Shown here one piece after another: positions 26,876 through 35,471 of a stretch of 64,000 nt of DNA; positions within the stretch are counted from its first letter, which is position 1, and each line of letters starts with the position of its first letter. The notes under the pieces were generated by a model, which was given only the letters and a program-made list of their open reading frames with translations, was not told the DNA's origin and ran no database searches. The stretch is from an uncultured Opitutia bacterium (GTDB taxonomy: Bacteria; Verrucomicrobiota; Verrucomicrobiia; Opitutales; Opitutaceae). Location of the stretch: contig CAIMAQ010000002.1 in NCBI GenBank assembly GCA_903839035.1, positions 1-64,000 on the forward strand, read 5' to 3'. The position numbers were made by a program, and so were the translations under genes.

Positions 26876-27515
26876 CCGGCACCACGTAGAAAAACACCGC
26901 CGCCCAGTGGCAGGCGCTGCCCGCCAGCACCCAGAGGTGCCACACGGCGTGGTGATACGGCAGGCGTTTCCAGAGGTAGAAAACCGCCCCACCCGTGTAG
27001 CAAAAGCCGCCCGCCAGCAGCAGCCAGAAGCCTTCGCGCGGCAACAGCACCAGCAGCGGGCGCAGCACCGTCAGGACCAGCCAGCCCATCGCGATATAGA
27101 CGAGCGTCGAGCCCACCTTAAACCGGCCGGCAAACCAGAACTTCAGCGCAATCCCCGCAACCGCCAGTCCCCAGATCACGCCAAACAGGGTCCAGCCCCA
27201 CGGACCGCGGAGCGTGACGAGCAGGAAGGGGGTGTAGGAGCCAGCGATCAGCAGGAAAATCGCCGCGTGGTCGAACTTGCGCAGAACGTGCTTCACCGCG
27301 ACGGAACGGAAGCTGTGGTAGAGCGTGGAAGCCGTGTAGAGCGCAACGAGCGTGACGCCGAAGATCGTGGTACCCGTGATCAGCCACGCATCGCCGTGCA
27401 GGCTGGAGAACGTCGTCAGCAACCCCAGCCCCGCCAGGCTCAGCACGATGCCGATGCCATGCGTGACGCAGTTCGCCAGTTCCTCTCCCGGCGTGTAGGT
27501 GTCAACCGCGGCCAT
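26865..27515 (-). CDS. Hemolysin III / PAQR family membrane protein
   Basis: 216 residues, seven helices. PAQR-type residues are present: GEELANCVTHGIGIV, STLYHSFRS, FDHAAIFLLIAGSYTPF and HHAVWHLWVLAGSACHW, giving the Ser/Asp/His set thought to bind zinc. Bacterial members (YqfA, hemolysin III) affect membrane lipid state; the reaction is not established. ATG 27515 begins 54 bp after the stop of GxGYxYP copy 2, so read-through from that operon is possible. Convergent with tspO. Confidence 0.9.
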   Translation of the reverse strand: MAAVDTYTPGEELANCVTHGIGIVLSLAGLGLLTTFSSLHGDAWLITGTTIFGVTLVALYTASTLYHSFRSVAVKHVLRKFDHAAIFLLIAGSYTPFLLVTLRGPWGWTLFGVIWGLAVAGIALKFWFAGRFKVGSTLVYIAMGWLVLTVLRPLLVLLPREGFWLLLAGGFCYTGGAVFYLWKRLPYHHAVWHLWVLAGSACHWAAVFFYVVPVRG

Positions 27516-27569
27516 GGATTCAGCATCAGGCGATGGCGAAGAAGCGCGAGGCGGAAGTCGTGACCCTGC

Positions 27570-29258
27570 TCACGGGTTCCGGCTCACCGGGTCGCCGGGC
27601 GACTGGTAGTGCGTCGGATAGGTTTTTGCGTCGGCCGCGAGCTGCAGGAAAACATCGAGCGGCACCACCTCGACCGGCTCGCTGAGGGAGTGGAAGATGG
27701 CCGCCACCTTCTCGATCGGGTTGCGCTCCCGGATATGCAGGAGCAGGAAATACGGGCGCGCGGGATTGAGCTGGATGAGCTCCTCCAGGTCCGCCGCGGC
27801 GTCCTTCACCGTGCGGTTCACATCGAGGTAGTAGTCGTAGCTGATCAGCGGCTTGCCGTCGCGCAGGTCGTAGGTGCGCGCGGTGCCGTAGCCGTTGATG
27901 AAGCCTATCGCATCGGGAAACTCGTGGTAGTAGCGGTCCACGACCTCCTTCGGCAGGTCGGTGTTGCCGACGTGGCGGTTGCCCTCGGAATAGTCCATGA
28001 TCTCCATCACGCGGAGGTCGAGCTGGCTCATGAGTGAACGCGCGTCCTTCATCAGGGCCGGGAATTTGTCCGCGGGAATCGACTTCGGGTACATGTAGCC
28101 CGGCCCGCCGAGACCCGCGATGTAGTAGTCGTTCGGCGTGCGGTCCTCATAGAAATACTGCAGGGCCGGCGCGTTCATCCAGGCCCAGTTCATCGTCACC
28201 TGCCAGGTGTACGGGATCTGGCCGCGGCCGGGCTTGGTCCACGCGCCGATACCCATCGAGTCGGTCGCCACCGCGCAGACGTAGACCATCTTCTCCGCGT
28301 GCAGCTTCGCGTCCGGGGCGACGTGGTGGTTGTTGGTGAACTTGAAGTCCGGCGTCAGCGGAATCTGGCTGGTGAAGGAGACGTTCGGCAGGTTGTGCAG
28401 GCCCTCCATCTTCAGGCCGTAGTTGCCCACCAGCGTGGTGTGCTGGCCCTCGGTGTCCTTGCCGTAGGAATGCCAGCCAACGACGATGCTGTGCGGGTTC
28501 TGCCCGCCGAGGATCCGGCGCTCGAGCGCGAGTTCCGCGGGATGCTTCGGGTTCGCCGACAGGTCGCTGAAAAACGCCCGTTCCATGACGCCGAAGTCCG
28601 CAATGCCCGGCTGCATTTCAACGCCCGCATGGCCGCCAAGCAGCACATAATAGTCCCGGGAGCACCGCGCCCAGTAGTGATCGTAAGCCCACTGGTAGAT
28701 CTCCGCCTCGGACTGGCCGCTAAACCGCCCGCGCAGGTCGGCAAGCAGCTTCAGGCCGTGTTTTTCTGCGAGCGGGATGAGTTCCTCGCTGACCACCAGC
28801 GCGTCCTCCACGCCCGAGATCGTGAAGGCCACGATGAGCGAGGAGCGGACCTTCCGGTCCCACACGACGAAGCCCTTGGCGTACTTCGAAAACCGCGTGA
28901 GCGCCGCATCGATATCGTCCTGCGCCAGCCGGTCAAATTTCACGCCATGACGTTTCTCCAGGAATCCCTCCAGCGGACGCGCAATTTCCCACTGCCAGTC
29001 CTTCGGGTACTCGAGGTAGAGGCAGGGATGGCCGCGATTCGCGAGGCCCTGCAGCGAGATCAGCAGCGCGTGCACCGGGACGTCCCCGTCCATCCGCCAG
29101 TTGTCCGAGAGCGGGATGATCGTCGCCGTGGCCGGGGCGTGGGCGACCTTCGCCGGGATCGGCTGGGCGGGTGCGCAAACGGGAAACCCAAAAACGCTGA
29201 GGGAAAGAAGACAGGAGAAACGACGGGCCAGGGTCATGGGAGAGGACGGAAGGTTCAT
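27570..29258 (-). CDS. GxGYxYP family secreted protein, copy 2
   Basis: 562 residues. Signal-like N terminus (RRFSCLLSLSVFGFPVCA), then the N-terminal domain with LLISLQGLANRGHPCLYLEYP and the C-terminal domain with VVGWHSYGKDTEGQ, VATDSMGIGAWTKPGRG, the intact signature GPGYMYP (~385-391) and IGFINGYGTARTYD. It is colinear with copy 1 over its whole length. ATG 29258 overlaps the stop of the upstream small gene in an ATGA arrangement, indicating translational coupling; ATG 29237 (MTLARR) is a possible alternative. Secreted and of unproven activity. Confidence 0.85.
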   Translation of the reverse strand: MNLPSSPMTLARRFSCLLSLSVFGFPVCAPAQPIPAKVAHAPATATIIPLSDNWRMDGDVPVHALLISLQGLANRGHPCLYLEYPKDWQWEIARPLEGFLEKRHGVKFDRLAQDDIDAALTRFSKYAKGFVVWDRKVRSSLIVAFTISGVEDALVVSEELIPLAEKHGLKLLADLRGRFSGQSEAEIYQWAYDHYWARCSRDYYVLLGGHAGVEMQPGIADFGVMERAFFSDLSANPKHPAELALERRILGGQNPHSIVVGWHSYGKDTEGQHTTLVGNYGLKMEGLHNLPNVSFTSQIPLTPDFKFTNNHHVAPDAKLHAEKMVYVCAVATDSMGIGAWTKPGRGQIPYTWQVTMNWAWMNAPALQYFYEDRTPNDYYIAGLGGPGYMYPKSIPADKFPALMKDARSLMSQLDLRVMEIMDYSEGNRHVGNTDLPKEVVDRYYHEFPDAIGFINGYGTARTYDLRDGKPLISYDYYLDVNRTVKDAAADLEELIQLNPARPYFLLLHIRERNPIEKVAAIFHSLSEPVEVVPLDVFLQLAADAKTYPTHYQSPGDPVSRNP

Positions 29259-29821
29259 TCGGCGTTGCCCTTCGCGACCTTCGCATCGGCGGCGACATCG
29301 GTCACGCGGTGGAAGACATACACGACGGGGTCGTTGCGCGTGCTGCGCAGCTCGATGAGGGTGAGCTGGGCGCCGCTGGCCGACACCTTGTAATCGCTGA
29401 GGATGTTCACCGCGTGCTCGCCCTGCTGCGTGGCGAGCACGAGGTCGGAGCTGAGCCGCAGCATCCGGCCGCCATCCATCAGGGTGGCGTGGATCCGCTT
29501 GGTCTTGTCGCCGCCGATGTACGCCCCGAGGTGGCGGTTGTCGGGCCACCATTCCACCGGCACGGCATTGACCGCCGAGGTGAGATTGAGCGGCATGACC
29601 TCATCGAACGTCCGCCGGCCCGCCGTCCAGCGGCGCACGAGGGTGACGCGGGGGCCATCCACGGTGATGACAAGCTGGAGCGCGCCCCAGGAGCTGAGCG
29701 CGGTGCTGCGCGCGGGGTCGTAACGCCAGATGCCGGCGAGGAGATGGGCGTCCGGTTCGGCCGCGGCCAGGCGGAGCAGACAACCCATGAGGAACAGACC
29801 GAGGCAAAGGAAGCGACGCAT
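29255..29821 (-). CDS. Small secreted protein, partner of GxGYxYP copy 2
   Basis: 188 residues with a signal peptide (FLCLGLFLMGCLLRLAAA). It matches the 25739-26266 protein block by block: IWRYDPARSTALSSW, YIGGDKTKRIHATLMDGGR, QQGEHAVNILSDY and LIELRSTRNDPVVYVF. It has about 15 extra C-terminal residues ending AKVAKGNAE. The ATG 29821 start keeps the signal peptide at the N terminus. Its TGA overlaps the GxGYxYP start by ATGA. Unknown family; the conserved pairing suggests a subunit, chaperone or ligand-binding partner. Confidence 0.75.
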   Translation of the reverse strand: MRRFLCLGLFLMGCLLRLAAAEPDAHLLAGIWRYDPARSTALSSWGALQLVITVDGPRVTLVRRWTAGRRTFDEVMPLNLTSAVNAVPVEWWPDNRHLGAYIGGDKTKRIHATLMDGGRMLRLSSDLVLATQQGEHAVNILSDYKVSASGAQLTLIELRSTRNDPVVYVFHRVTDVAADAKVAKGNAE

Positions 29822-29911
29822 GGCAAAGCCACACCAAGGTCTCCCCCGCCCGATTATCAAACCGAATATTTCCGAAATCCGTGTCTTGAATGTAACCGGG
29901 CCCGGCCCGCC

Positions 29912-32191
29912 TCAAACCGGCCGGCAGTTGAATGCCGTCTTCAACTCGAACGCCTTGGCTCGGTTCAGCCGGCACTCGAGGTGCCAGACCGGTTGCAGGC
30001 GGAAATCAATCGAGTCCTCGCGCTGGGTAATCGTGTCGGCCCACGGTGCCCGCAGGGTCAGCTCCCACCCGGCCAGTTTCAGCACCGCCTCCTGCCCACG
30101 GATCTCCCACGGGCCGCGCGTGTGCAGGTTGAAGGCCAGCGTGGTCGGCGTGAGCAGTTCGCCGCGGTCGATGACGGAAAATTCCTCGACCGTGTCAGCC
30201 GTGATCTCGCGCGTGCAGCTGGCCATGACCCCGCGCCAGACATGCGCGAGGTCGATCCGCGCGCGCAACCGCCGCTCATCGCCCTCGCCCGCCGGGATCG
30301 TCGCCTCGATCACGCCGGCCTGGTTGAGGTAAACCCCCTCCGCCGTCACCGGCGAGAGCGTGTTGTGCAGCTCCGTGCGCTTGAGGGTGTAGGACCGCAG
30401 GTCGTCGTACCGCACCTGTCCGCGGTCGAGCAGGACTGGCGTCCGGTCGAGTTCGAGCAGGAACGCCCCCTTGTCGAAGTGGGTGTGCGAGGCCTTCGCC
30501 TTGGCGCCGACCAAGTGCAGCCGCACCGACCGGCCCGCGGGTGTCCGGCGCAGGCTCGTGAGATGGCCCGTGTGCGCCAACCGGGCGAAGTTCGGCACAA
30601 TCGCCTCGGGCGGGGCCAGTTTTCCCGGGCCCGCAATGAAGGAGAACACGCCTTCAAAGAAATACTGGTCATAATAACCCGCCGGCCGGCGCTGCATCAG
30701 GCAGGCCGCCACCACGCGGGAATAAACCTCGCCCGGGAAAATCGCCGCCAGCATGGGGATCGTGTCGCCGACGACGAGGTCGATGGTGTTGTCGCCCTCC
30801 GTCAGCACCCGCCCCGGTTCCATCGCCGACAGCGCCGCCACGAAGCCGCCCGTCTGCGCAAAGGCCGCCGGCAGCAACGTCCGTACGTCCACGCCGCGCG
30901 CCCGCGCATAGGCGAGGAAACCCGGCAGCACCGCGTGCAGCGTGATGGAGAAATAGCCCAACCCCTCATCCGTACCGCCGTCGGGGAGCAGGTAGTTCTC
31001 CATGCCCGTCCGCATGTCCGCCAGCGCCAGCTCGGTGTGCGGTTTCATCCGCGGCCAAACGGTCTCCAGGTAAAGCCCCGCCAGCAGCCGCGCGCGGCAG
31101 AACCACGGGCCCTGGTTCATGGTGAAGACGTAGTCCCACTTCAGCATGTCGCGCTCGATCACGCTGACGCCCTTGTCCCACAGCACCTGCTGCGCGAGCA
31201 CGCGGGCCCGCGGAGTCAGCGCAAAGTCGTACCAGTCGAGCAGCAGCGTCGCCGCCGTGGTCGCCTGCTCCTCGTTGAAGCAGCGCTGGTCCCAGACACT
31301 GCCGCGCACCCGGCTCTCCGCCGACTGCGCCCAGGAGGTCGTGTGCAGCAGGCACATCAGGTAGCGCAGCGCATGAAACCCCATCGCGCGGTCGCCGTTC
31401 ACCAGCCCGACGAAACCGAGGATCACCGGCTCCGCGAAATACGTCGTGCGGCCCTTTTCGCGCGCCCGGATGTACCGCTGGTCTGTCTGCGGCAGATAGT
31501 CATCGAGGTCCGCCTCCGGCCGCCGCGCCAGATACTGCCTCGCCCGTTCCTCCAGCAGCGCCCAATGCTTGTCCCAGTACGGCGCCGTGCGCTTTTCCCG
31601 CAGCGCCGGCAGGTCGCTCTCGTTGAACAACAGCCCGCGCGCCAGCTTCACCGCCGGCCACGACTCGGGCGGCAGGATCAGGCCTTCCCACTGGCCGTCA
31701 TACTGCGGACGCGCGGCGATGAGTCCGGCGACGAGGCTCGACTGCGCCACACCCCACCATTGCAGGCTCGTCATGACGTGGCCGCCCGATCTGGCCGTAA
31801 AGCCGCAGCGGATCGCTTCCACCGGTCGCCGCCCAATCGGAAACGTGGCTTCATCCCGACTGCCGATTCCCACCACGGGAGCGCCGAGGGAAGTCCACTC
31901 GCCGCCGCGGCAGGCCTCAAACGCGAGGCTCACTTCCGGTGGTAGCACATGGCAGAACACGAACTGGTCGAAGCGCTCCGGCAGGCCGACCAAGGGAAAC
32001 TCGAGCTGCACCGCCAACGTGCCCGGCTTGGCCGTGTCCCACGATACCTTCACCCCGTCCCAGCCGAAGTCCCGCTTCAGCACCGTCGCCGACCCCGGCA
32101 CCACCTTGAGCGACAAATGCTCGGAGATGATCGGGTCGTTGAACGGCGCGAACATCGACTCCGCCGGGGTGAGCTCAAACAGTTGCGTCAT
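29912..32191 (-). CDS. Heparinase II/III-like protein without signal peptide
   Basis: 759 residues. An N-terminal beta-rich region (~1-150) precedes an alpha-helical toroid (~170-500; WDQRCFNEEQATTAATLLLD, LPDGGTDEGLGYFSITLH) and a C-terminal heparinase-like sandwich with SHTHFDKGAFLLELDRTPVL, where the His/Asp pair is typical of the fold. I start at ATG 32191 (MTQLFELTPAES), which gives no signal peptide, so the enzyme would act in the cytoplasm on imported oligosaccharides. The open frame continues to 32284, but that part is not protein-like. It lies 152 bp downstream of the PhyH-like gene in the same direction. Confidence 0.75.
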   Translation of the reverse strand: MTQLFELTPAESMFAPFNDPIISEHLSLKVVPGSATVLKRDFGWDGVKVSWDTAKPGTLAVQLEFPLVGLPERFDQFVFCHVLPPEVSLAFEACRGGEWTSLGAPVVGIGSRDEATFPIGRRPVEAIRCGFTARSGGHVMTSLQWWGVAQSSLVAGLIAARPQYDGQWEGLILPPESWPAVKLARGLLFNESDLPALREKRTAPYWDKHWALLEERARQYLARRPEADLDDYLPQTDQRYIRAREKGRTTYFAEPVILGFVGLVNGDRAMGFHALRYLMCLLHTTSWAQSAESRVRGSVWDQRCFNEEQATTAATLLLDWYDFALTPRARVLAQQVLWDKGVSVIERDMLKWDYVFTMNQGPWFCRARLLAGLYLETVWPRMKPHTELALADMRTGMENYLLPDGGTDEGLGYFSITLHAVLPGFLAYARARGVDVRTLLPAAFAQTGGFVAALSAMEPGRVLTEGDNTIDLVVGDTIPMLAAIFPGEVYSRVVAACLMQRRPAGYYDQYFFEGVFSFIAGPGKLAPPEAIVPNFARLAHTGHLTSLRRTPAGRSVRLHLVGAKAKASHTHFDKGAFLLELDRTPVLLDRGQVRYDDLRSYTLKRTELHNTLSPVTAEGVYLNQAGVIEATIPAGEGDERRLRARIDLAHVWRGVMASCTREITADTVEEFSVIDRGELLTPTTLAFNLHTRGPWEIRGQEAVLKLAGWELTLRAPWADTITQREDSIDFRLQPVWHLECRLNRAKAFELKTAFNCRPV

Positions 32192-32319
32192 GGGTAAGCC
32201 GGCGATGCCGGCGAAGCTGGGAGATTGGAGAGGGGAGCTGGGGAAATGCAGTCCGAAAATCGTCCGGGCAAACACCCCGGGCATTCGTCCCTATCTGCTA
32301 TCTCCCAACTTCCATCTCC

Positions 32320-32340
32320 GCGGCGGGCTCCGCCCGCCGC
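32320..32340 (-). terminator. Hairpin after the PhyH-like gene
   Basis: A 9-bp perfect stem (GCGGCGGGC / GCCCGCCGC) with a 3-nt loop sits 3 nt past the stop of the dioxygenase gene on the minus strand. It may limit read-through into the heparinase-like gene. No T-tract. Confidence 0.45.
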
Positions 32341-32343
32341 TCT

Positions 32344-33162
32344 TCAGCCCTTCCCGGCTTCCTCGTTGCTGACGGGCTTGAAGTTCGGGCGGCCGTAACG
32401 CGCGGTCGGGATCGGACCGGAGGGGTTGAGTTTGAACTCATCCACGCCGTGACAGAGGTAGACCTTGAAGTTCGGGTTCACCGCCAGGTCGTTCTTCACG
32501 TTCGTGCCGGAGTAGCGGATGGTCAGGCCTGCGCGGCGGCGGTCGGAGGGATTCGCCGGAGAACCGTGGATCGCGCGGTCGTCGTGCAGCGAGCACTCGC
32601 CGGCCTTGAGGCGGAACTGCACGGCGTTGTCGGCCTTGAAATCCGAGCCATCCTCCAGCTCGAGCGTGAGCACCGACGAGGTCTGCGTGGAGCGCTTGTG
32701 CTTGATGATGCCGCCGCGGTGCGAGCCCGGGAGCAGCTTCATGCCGCCGTTGACCTCGTCGACGTCGTCGAACGCGAGCCAGACGGTAACAGAGTTGTGC
32801 GGGGCCATCGGCCAGTAGTAGGCGTCCTGGTGCCAGCCGACGGTGGAGGCGTTGTGCGGCTCCTTGATGAAGAAATTGCTGGCCCAGAAATAGAAGTTCG
32901 CGCCGAGGATGCCCTCGACGAGGTCGAGGATCTTCGGGTTCATCGCGATCTCATACAGGTAGGTGCTCGTCTCGTGCCATTCGCGGATGTCCTTGGACGA
33001 CTCGCCCGGCTTGAGCAGCGCGAGCAGGTTCGGCAGCTCGGCGTTGATTTTCGCCATCTCCGCCTGCGTGTAGATGGGCGGCAGGCCGAGCAGGTAGCCG
33101 TTCTCGTGGTAGAACTTCTGCTGGTCCGCGGTGAGGTGGTAGGAATTGGTCGGGGTGGACAT
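32344..33162 (-). CDS. Phytanoyl-CoA dioxygenase family protein 1
   Basis: 272 residues. The double-stranded beta-helix Fe(II)/2-oxoglutarate site is readable: GWHQDAYYWP supplies the HxD pair, HDDRAIHGS the distal His, and RRAGLTIRYSG the likely 2-oxoglutarate-binding region. The family hydroxylates small molecules; in Verrucomicrobia such genes are common near sugar and osmolyte genes, but the substrate here is open. ATG 33162 (MSTPTNSYHL) is preferred over an upstream start at 33174. Divergent from the AraC regulator at 33327, which probably controls it. Confidence 0.85.
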   Translation of the reverse strand: MSTPTNSYHLTADQQKFYHENGYLLGLPPIYTQAEMAKINAELPNLLALLKPGESSKDIREWHETSTYLYEIAMNPKILDLVEGILGANFYFWASNFFIKEPHNASTVGWHQDAYYWPMAPHNSVTVWLAFDDVDEVNGGMKLLPGSHRGGIIKHKRSTQTSSVLTLELEDGSDFKADNAVQFRLKAGECSLHDDRAIHGSPANPSDRRRAGLTIRYSGTNVKNDLAVNPNFKVYLCHGVDEFKLNPSGPIPTARYGRPNFKPVSNEEAGKG

Positions 33163-33257
33163 AAAGGAGGGCAATCAGGTGATGCGGTCGGGGTGGGTGG
33201 ACGGGAGGCTCAGGAAGAGCAAAGGAACAGGGTAACCCGAAAGCAGGCAACTGGCGT

Positions 33258-33285
33258 TCAGATTTTTCGGTGGAAATGTATAGAA
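33258..33285 (+). promoter_or_regulatory. Candidate promoter of the AraC-type regulator
   Basis: In the 164-bp divergent intergenic region, a weak -35 (TTCAGA, 33258-33263) and a -10-like TATAGA (33280-33285) are 16 nt apart, 41 bp before the regulator ATG. The patch is notably A+T-rich against its G+C-rich surroundings. A regulator binding site is expected here, but no clear direct repeat is visible. Confidence 0.3.
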
Positions 33286-33326
33286 TATTATGGCTGCATT
33301 AAAAAGCTGAACCCCAGCCCAGACCG

Positions 33327-34229
33327 ATGAAAGTCCTGCGCGATCCCCAAATCATCAGTGGTTTTCTCTATGACAGCCCGGTGGACGAGCTGCCGGCGCT
33401 GACGCACTGCGGCGAGGCGCTGTGCTGCCGCGGACACCACCGGAAGCCGCACTCACACCCGGCGTTTGAATTCCTCTACCTCGCCCGCGGCCGCGCCTCC
33501 TGGCGGGCGGGCGGCGAAGTCACGACCATGGCGATGGGTGACCTTTACATCGCCTACCCGGGCGAGAAGCACGGCACCGGGCCCTTGCCGAATCCGGAAA
33601 ACCACCACCTCTGGGTCGGCCTGAAGCTCGACCGGCTCGGGCCCGCCGCCAGCCGGCTCGCGGTGGAGCTGCGGCACTCCCGGCTGCGGTCGCTGACCGG
33701 CTGCCCGGAAGTCGAGCCCGTGTTGCGCGGCCTCGTGGCCCAGGTGGTGGCCCACCACCCCCAGCGCCAGGAGGCGGTCACGGCCTACCTCGAGCTGTTC
33801 ATCACGCTGGTGACCCAGCGGCTGAAGGCCGGGGAACGTCGTACGCCCGCACCCTCCGCCCTGCCCTACTCCTATGCCGTGCAGCGCGCGGTCACGTACA
33901 TGGAGCAGCAGCTCGACCGCCGCCTGCCGCTGCGCGATCTCGCGGCCATGGCGACGGCGCGGAGCGTGCCGCACTTCTGCGCGCAATTTCGCCGGGAAGT
34001 CGGGGTGAGTCCCGCGGCCTATCACCTCCAGCTGCGCCTCGACGCCGCGCGGCTCACGCTGCGGCAGCCGGGTTTCGATGTGACGAAGACCGCGCAGTTG
34101 CACGGCTTCAGCTCCTCGCAACATTTCAGCACGCTGTTCCGCCGGGCCTATAGCCTGACCCCCCGCGCGTGGCGGCAGGCCGCGGACAGCAAAACGCCCG
34201 CGACCTTGCGGCGGCGGGCGGTGGCCTGA
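33327..34229 (+). CDS. AraC family transcriptional regulator
   Basis: 300 residues. An N-terminal cupin ligand-binding domain (HHRKPHSHPAFEFLYLARG, then MAMGDLYIAYPGEKHG) is followed by two helix-turn-helix motifs at the C terminus: LPLRDLAAMATARSVPHFCA and FDVTKTAQLHGFSSSQHFST, ending FRRAYSLTPRAWR. Proteins of this layout activate sugar-utilisation genes after binding a carbohydrate. It lies between two PhyH-like genes, divergent from the first and convergent with the second, and near a rhamnose isomerase gene. These are the likely targets. Confidence 0.9.
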   Translation: MKVLRDPQIISGFLYDSPVDELPALTHCGEALCCRGHHRKPHSHPAFEFLYLARGRASWRAGGEVTTMAMGDLYIAYPGEKHGTGPLPNPENHHLWVGLKLDRLGPAASRLAVELRHSRLRSLTGCPEVEPVLRGLVAQVVAHHPQRQEAVTAYLELFITLVTQRLKAGERRTPAPSALPYSYAVQRAVTYMEQQLDRRLPLRDLAAMATARSVPHFCAQFRREVGVSPAAYHLQLRLDAARLTLRQPGFDVTKTAQLHGFSSSQHFSTLFRRAYSLTPRAWRQAADSKTPATLRRRAVA

Positions 34230-34241
34230 GCGGCGGGGGCG

Positions 34242-35306
34242 TCAGGCTTTGCCGGACTTGGCGCGGGCGCGACCCTTGGCGGGGGCGGCCTTGGCCGGCT
34301 CGCTGGCCGGCCAGCGACGGAAGACGGAGAAATTAGGCTTGGTCTTGTCGTAGGTTTCCCGGCGGCGGGCGTATTCCGCGTAGTCGGTGACCTGCTTCGG
34401 CTTTTTCGCGCTGCTCACGAGGAAGTCCGCCTCGGGCGGATAACAGGCGATGTTGCCCTTCTTGTAGAATTCCGCGTCGGCGTTGCCCTCGGCGTCAATG
34501 GTCTTGGGCCAGAGGCCGACATTGCTCGGGGCCTCGATCGACTGGAAACGCAGATCGATGCTCCACCGGACGTGGTCGGAATAATTGGGGGTCGAGCAGT
34601 GGGGCGTGCGGTTGGTCATGAAGACCACGCCGCCCTGCGGACAGGCCGCCGTGACGGCGCGGCGCGGGTCGTCGGGCAAATTCTCGTCCTTGATCACGAG
34701 GAAGCCGGCGTTGCCCCCGGTGTGGTGGGTCACGACCTTGCCCCGGTGCGTGCGCGGGAGGATCTGCATGCAGCCGTTCTCCACGGTCGCGTCCACCAGG
34801 GGAACCCAGCAGGTGATGATCATCTGCTGGTCGCAGTGCGACGCGTAGTAGCCACTGTCCTGATGCCACGGCACATCGCCGCGGCCGAGCTTGGGCAGCT
34901 TGGGCCGCACGCGATAGACGGACGACGCGACGATTTCCTTCGTGCCGAGAAGCGCACCCACCGCCGCCATCAGCTTCGGGTGTGAAATCACCTCAAACAT
35001 CTCGGGCGCATGAAACCCGCCGCCGCGCAGGCCCTCGAGGTAGCGGATGACGGTGTTACCGTTCTCCGCGGAATCCCGGTAAATCGCGGCCAGACGCTTG
35101 TTGAAACCGAGGCGGGAATGGAGGTTCTGCAGTTTGCCGGCGGCCTTCAGCTCGCGGGCCGTCTTGCCGATCGCCTGGTGGAGCGCCTTCCGCAGCGGCT
35201 CCAGTTCGGCCGGGTTGAAGACATTCGGCGCAATCAGATAGCCCTCCTCGTGGAAAAACTGGACTTGCTGGGGGGTGAGGGGCTTCGACTTGGGGGCTGG
35301 TTTCAT
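34242..35306 (-). CDS. Phytanoyl-CoA dioxygenase family protein 2
   Basis: 354 residues. The iron site is formed by VPWHQDSGYYA (HxD) and the His in NRTPHCSTPN, with VRWSIDLRF likely binding 2-oxoglutarate. A Lys/Ala-rich tail (KAAPAKGRARAKSGKA) ends the protein. It is longer than copies 1 and 3, with a C-terminal extension of about 60 residues including EYARRRETYDKTKP. ATG 35306 is used; a GTG at 35315 is also in frame. Its stop is 12 bp from the stop of the convergent AraC gene. The gap 35307-35471 contains a twice-repeated GTGATGGGC and no gene. Confidence 0.85.
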   Translation of the reverse strand: MKPAPKSKPLTPQQVQFFHEEGYLIAPNVFNPAELEPLRKALHQAIGKTARELKAAGKLQNLHSRLGFNKRLAAIYRDSAENGNTVIRYLEGLRGGGFHAPEMFEVISHPKLMAAVGALLGTKEIVASSVYRVRPKLPKLGRGDVPWHQDSGYYASHCDQQMIITCWVPLVDATVENGCMQILPRTHRGKVVTHHTGGNAGFLVIKDENLPDDPRRAVTAACPQGGVVFMTNRTPHCSTPNYSDHVRWSIDLRFQSIEAPSNVGLWPKTIDAEGNADAEFYKKGNIACYPPEADFLVSSAKKPKQVTDYAEYARRRETYDKTKPNFSVFRRWPASEPAKAAPAKGRARAKSGKA

Positions 35307-35471
35307 CGGGGACACAGTCTCGCAGTTTTCCCCCGGGATGGCAATGGCCCGCCGTCACCATTGGTGGTAAATAATCATCAATCAAAGGTGATGGGCCATG
35401 AGTGATGGGCGATTGGTCCCGGATGGGGAGAGCGTCCTCGACGGCGCGGCGACAACCTCTAGCGTTCAACC

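Noticed and set aside
24039-29821. Composite transposon bounded by the two GxGYxYP modules, carrying tspO and hemolysin III genes
   Set aside because: No transposase, no terminal inverted repeats; the modules are diverged paralogues, not insertion ends.
29309-31945. 878-codon open frame on the plus strand
   Set aside because: Arg/Pro/His-rich antisense shadow of the small secreted protein and heparinase-like genes.
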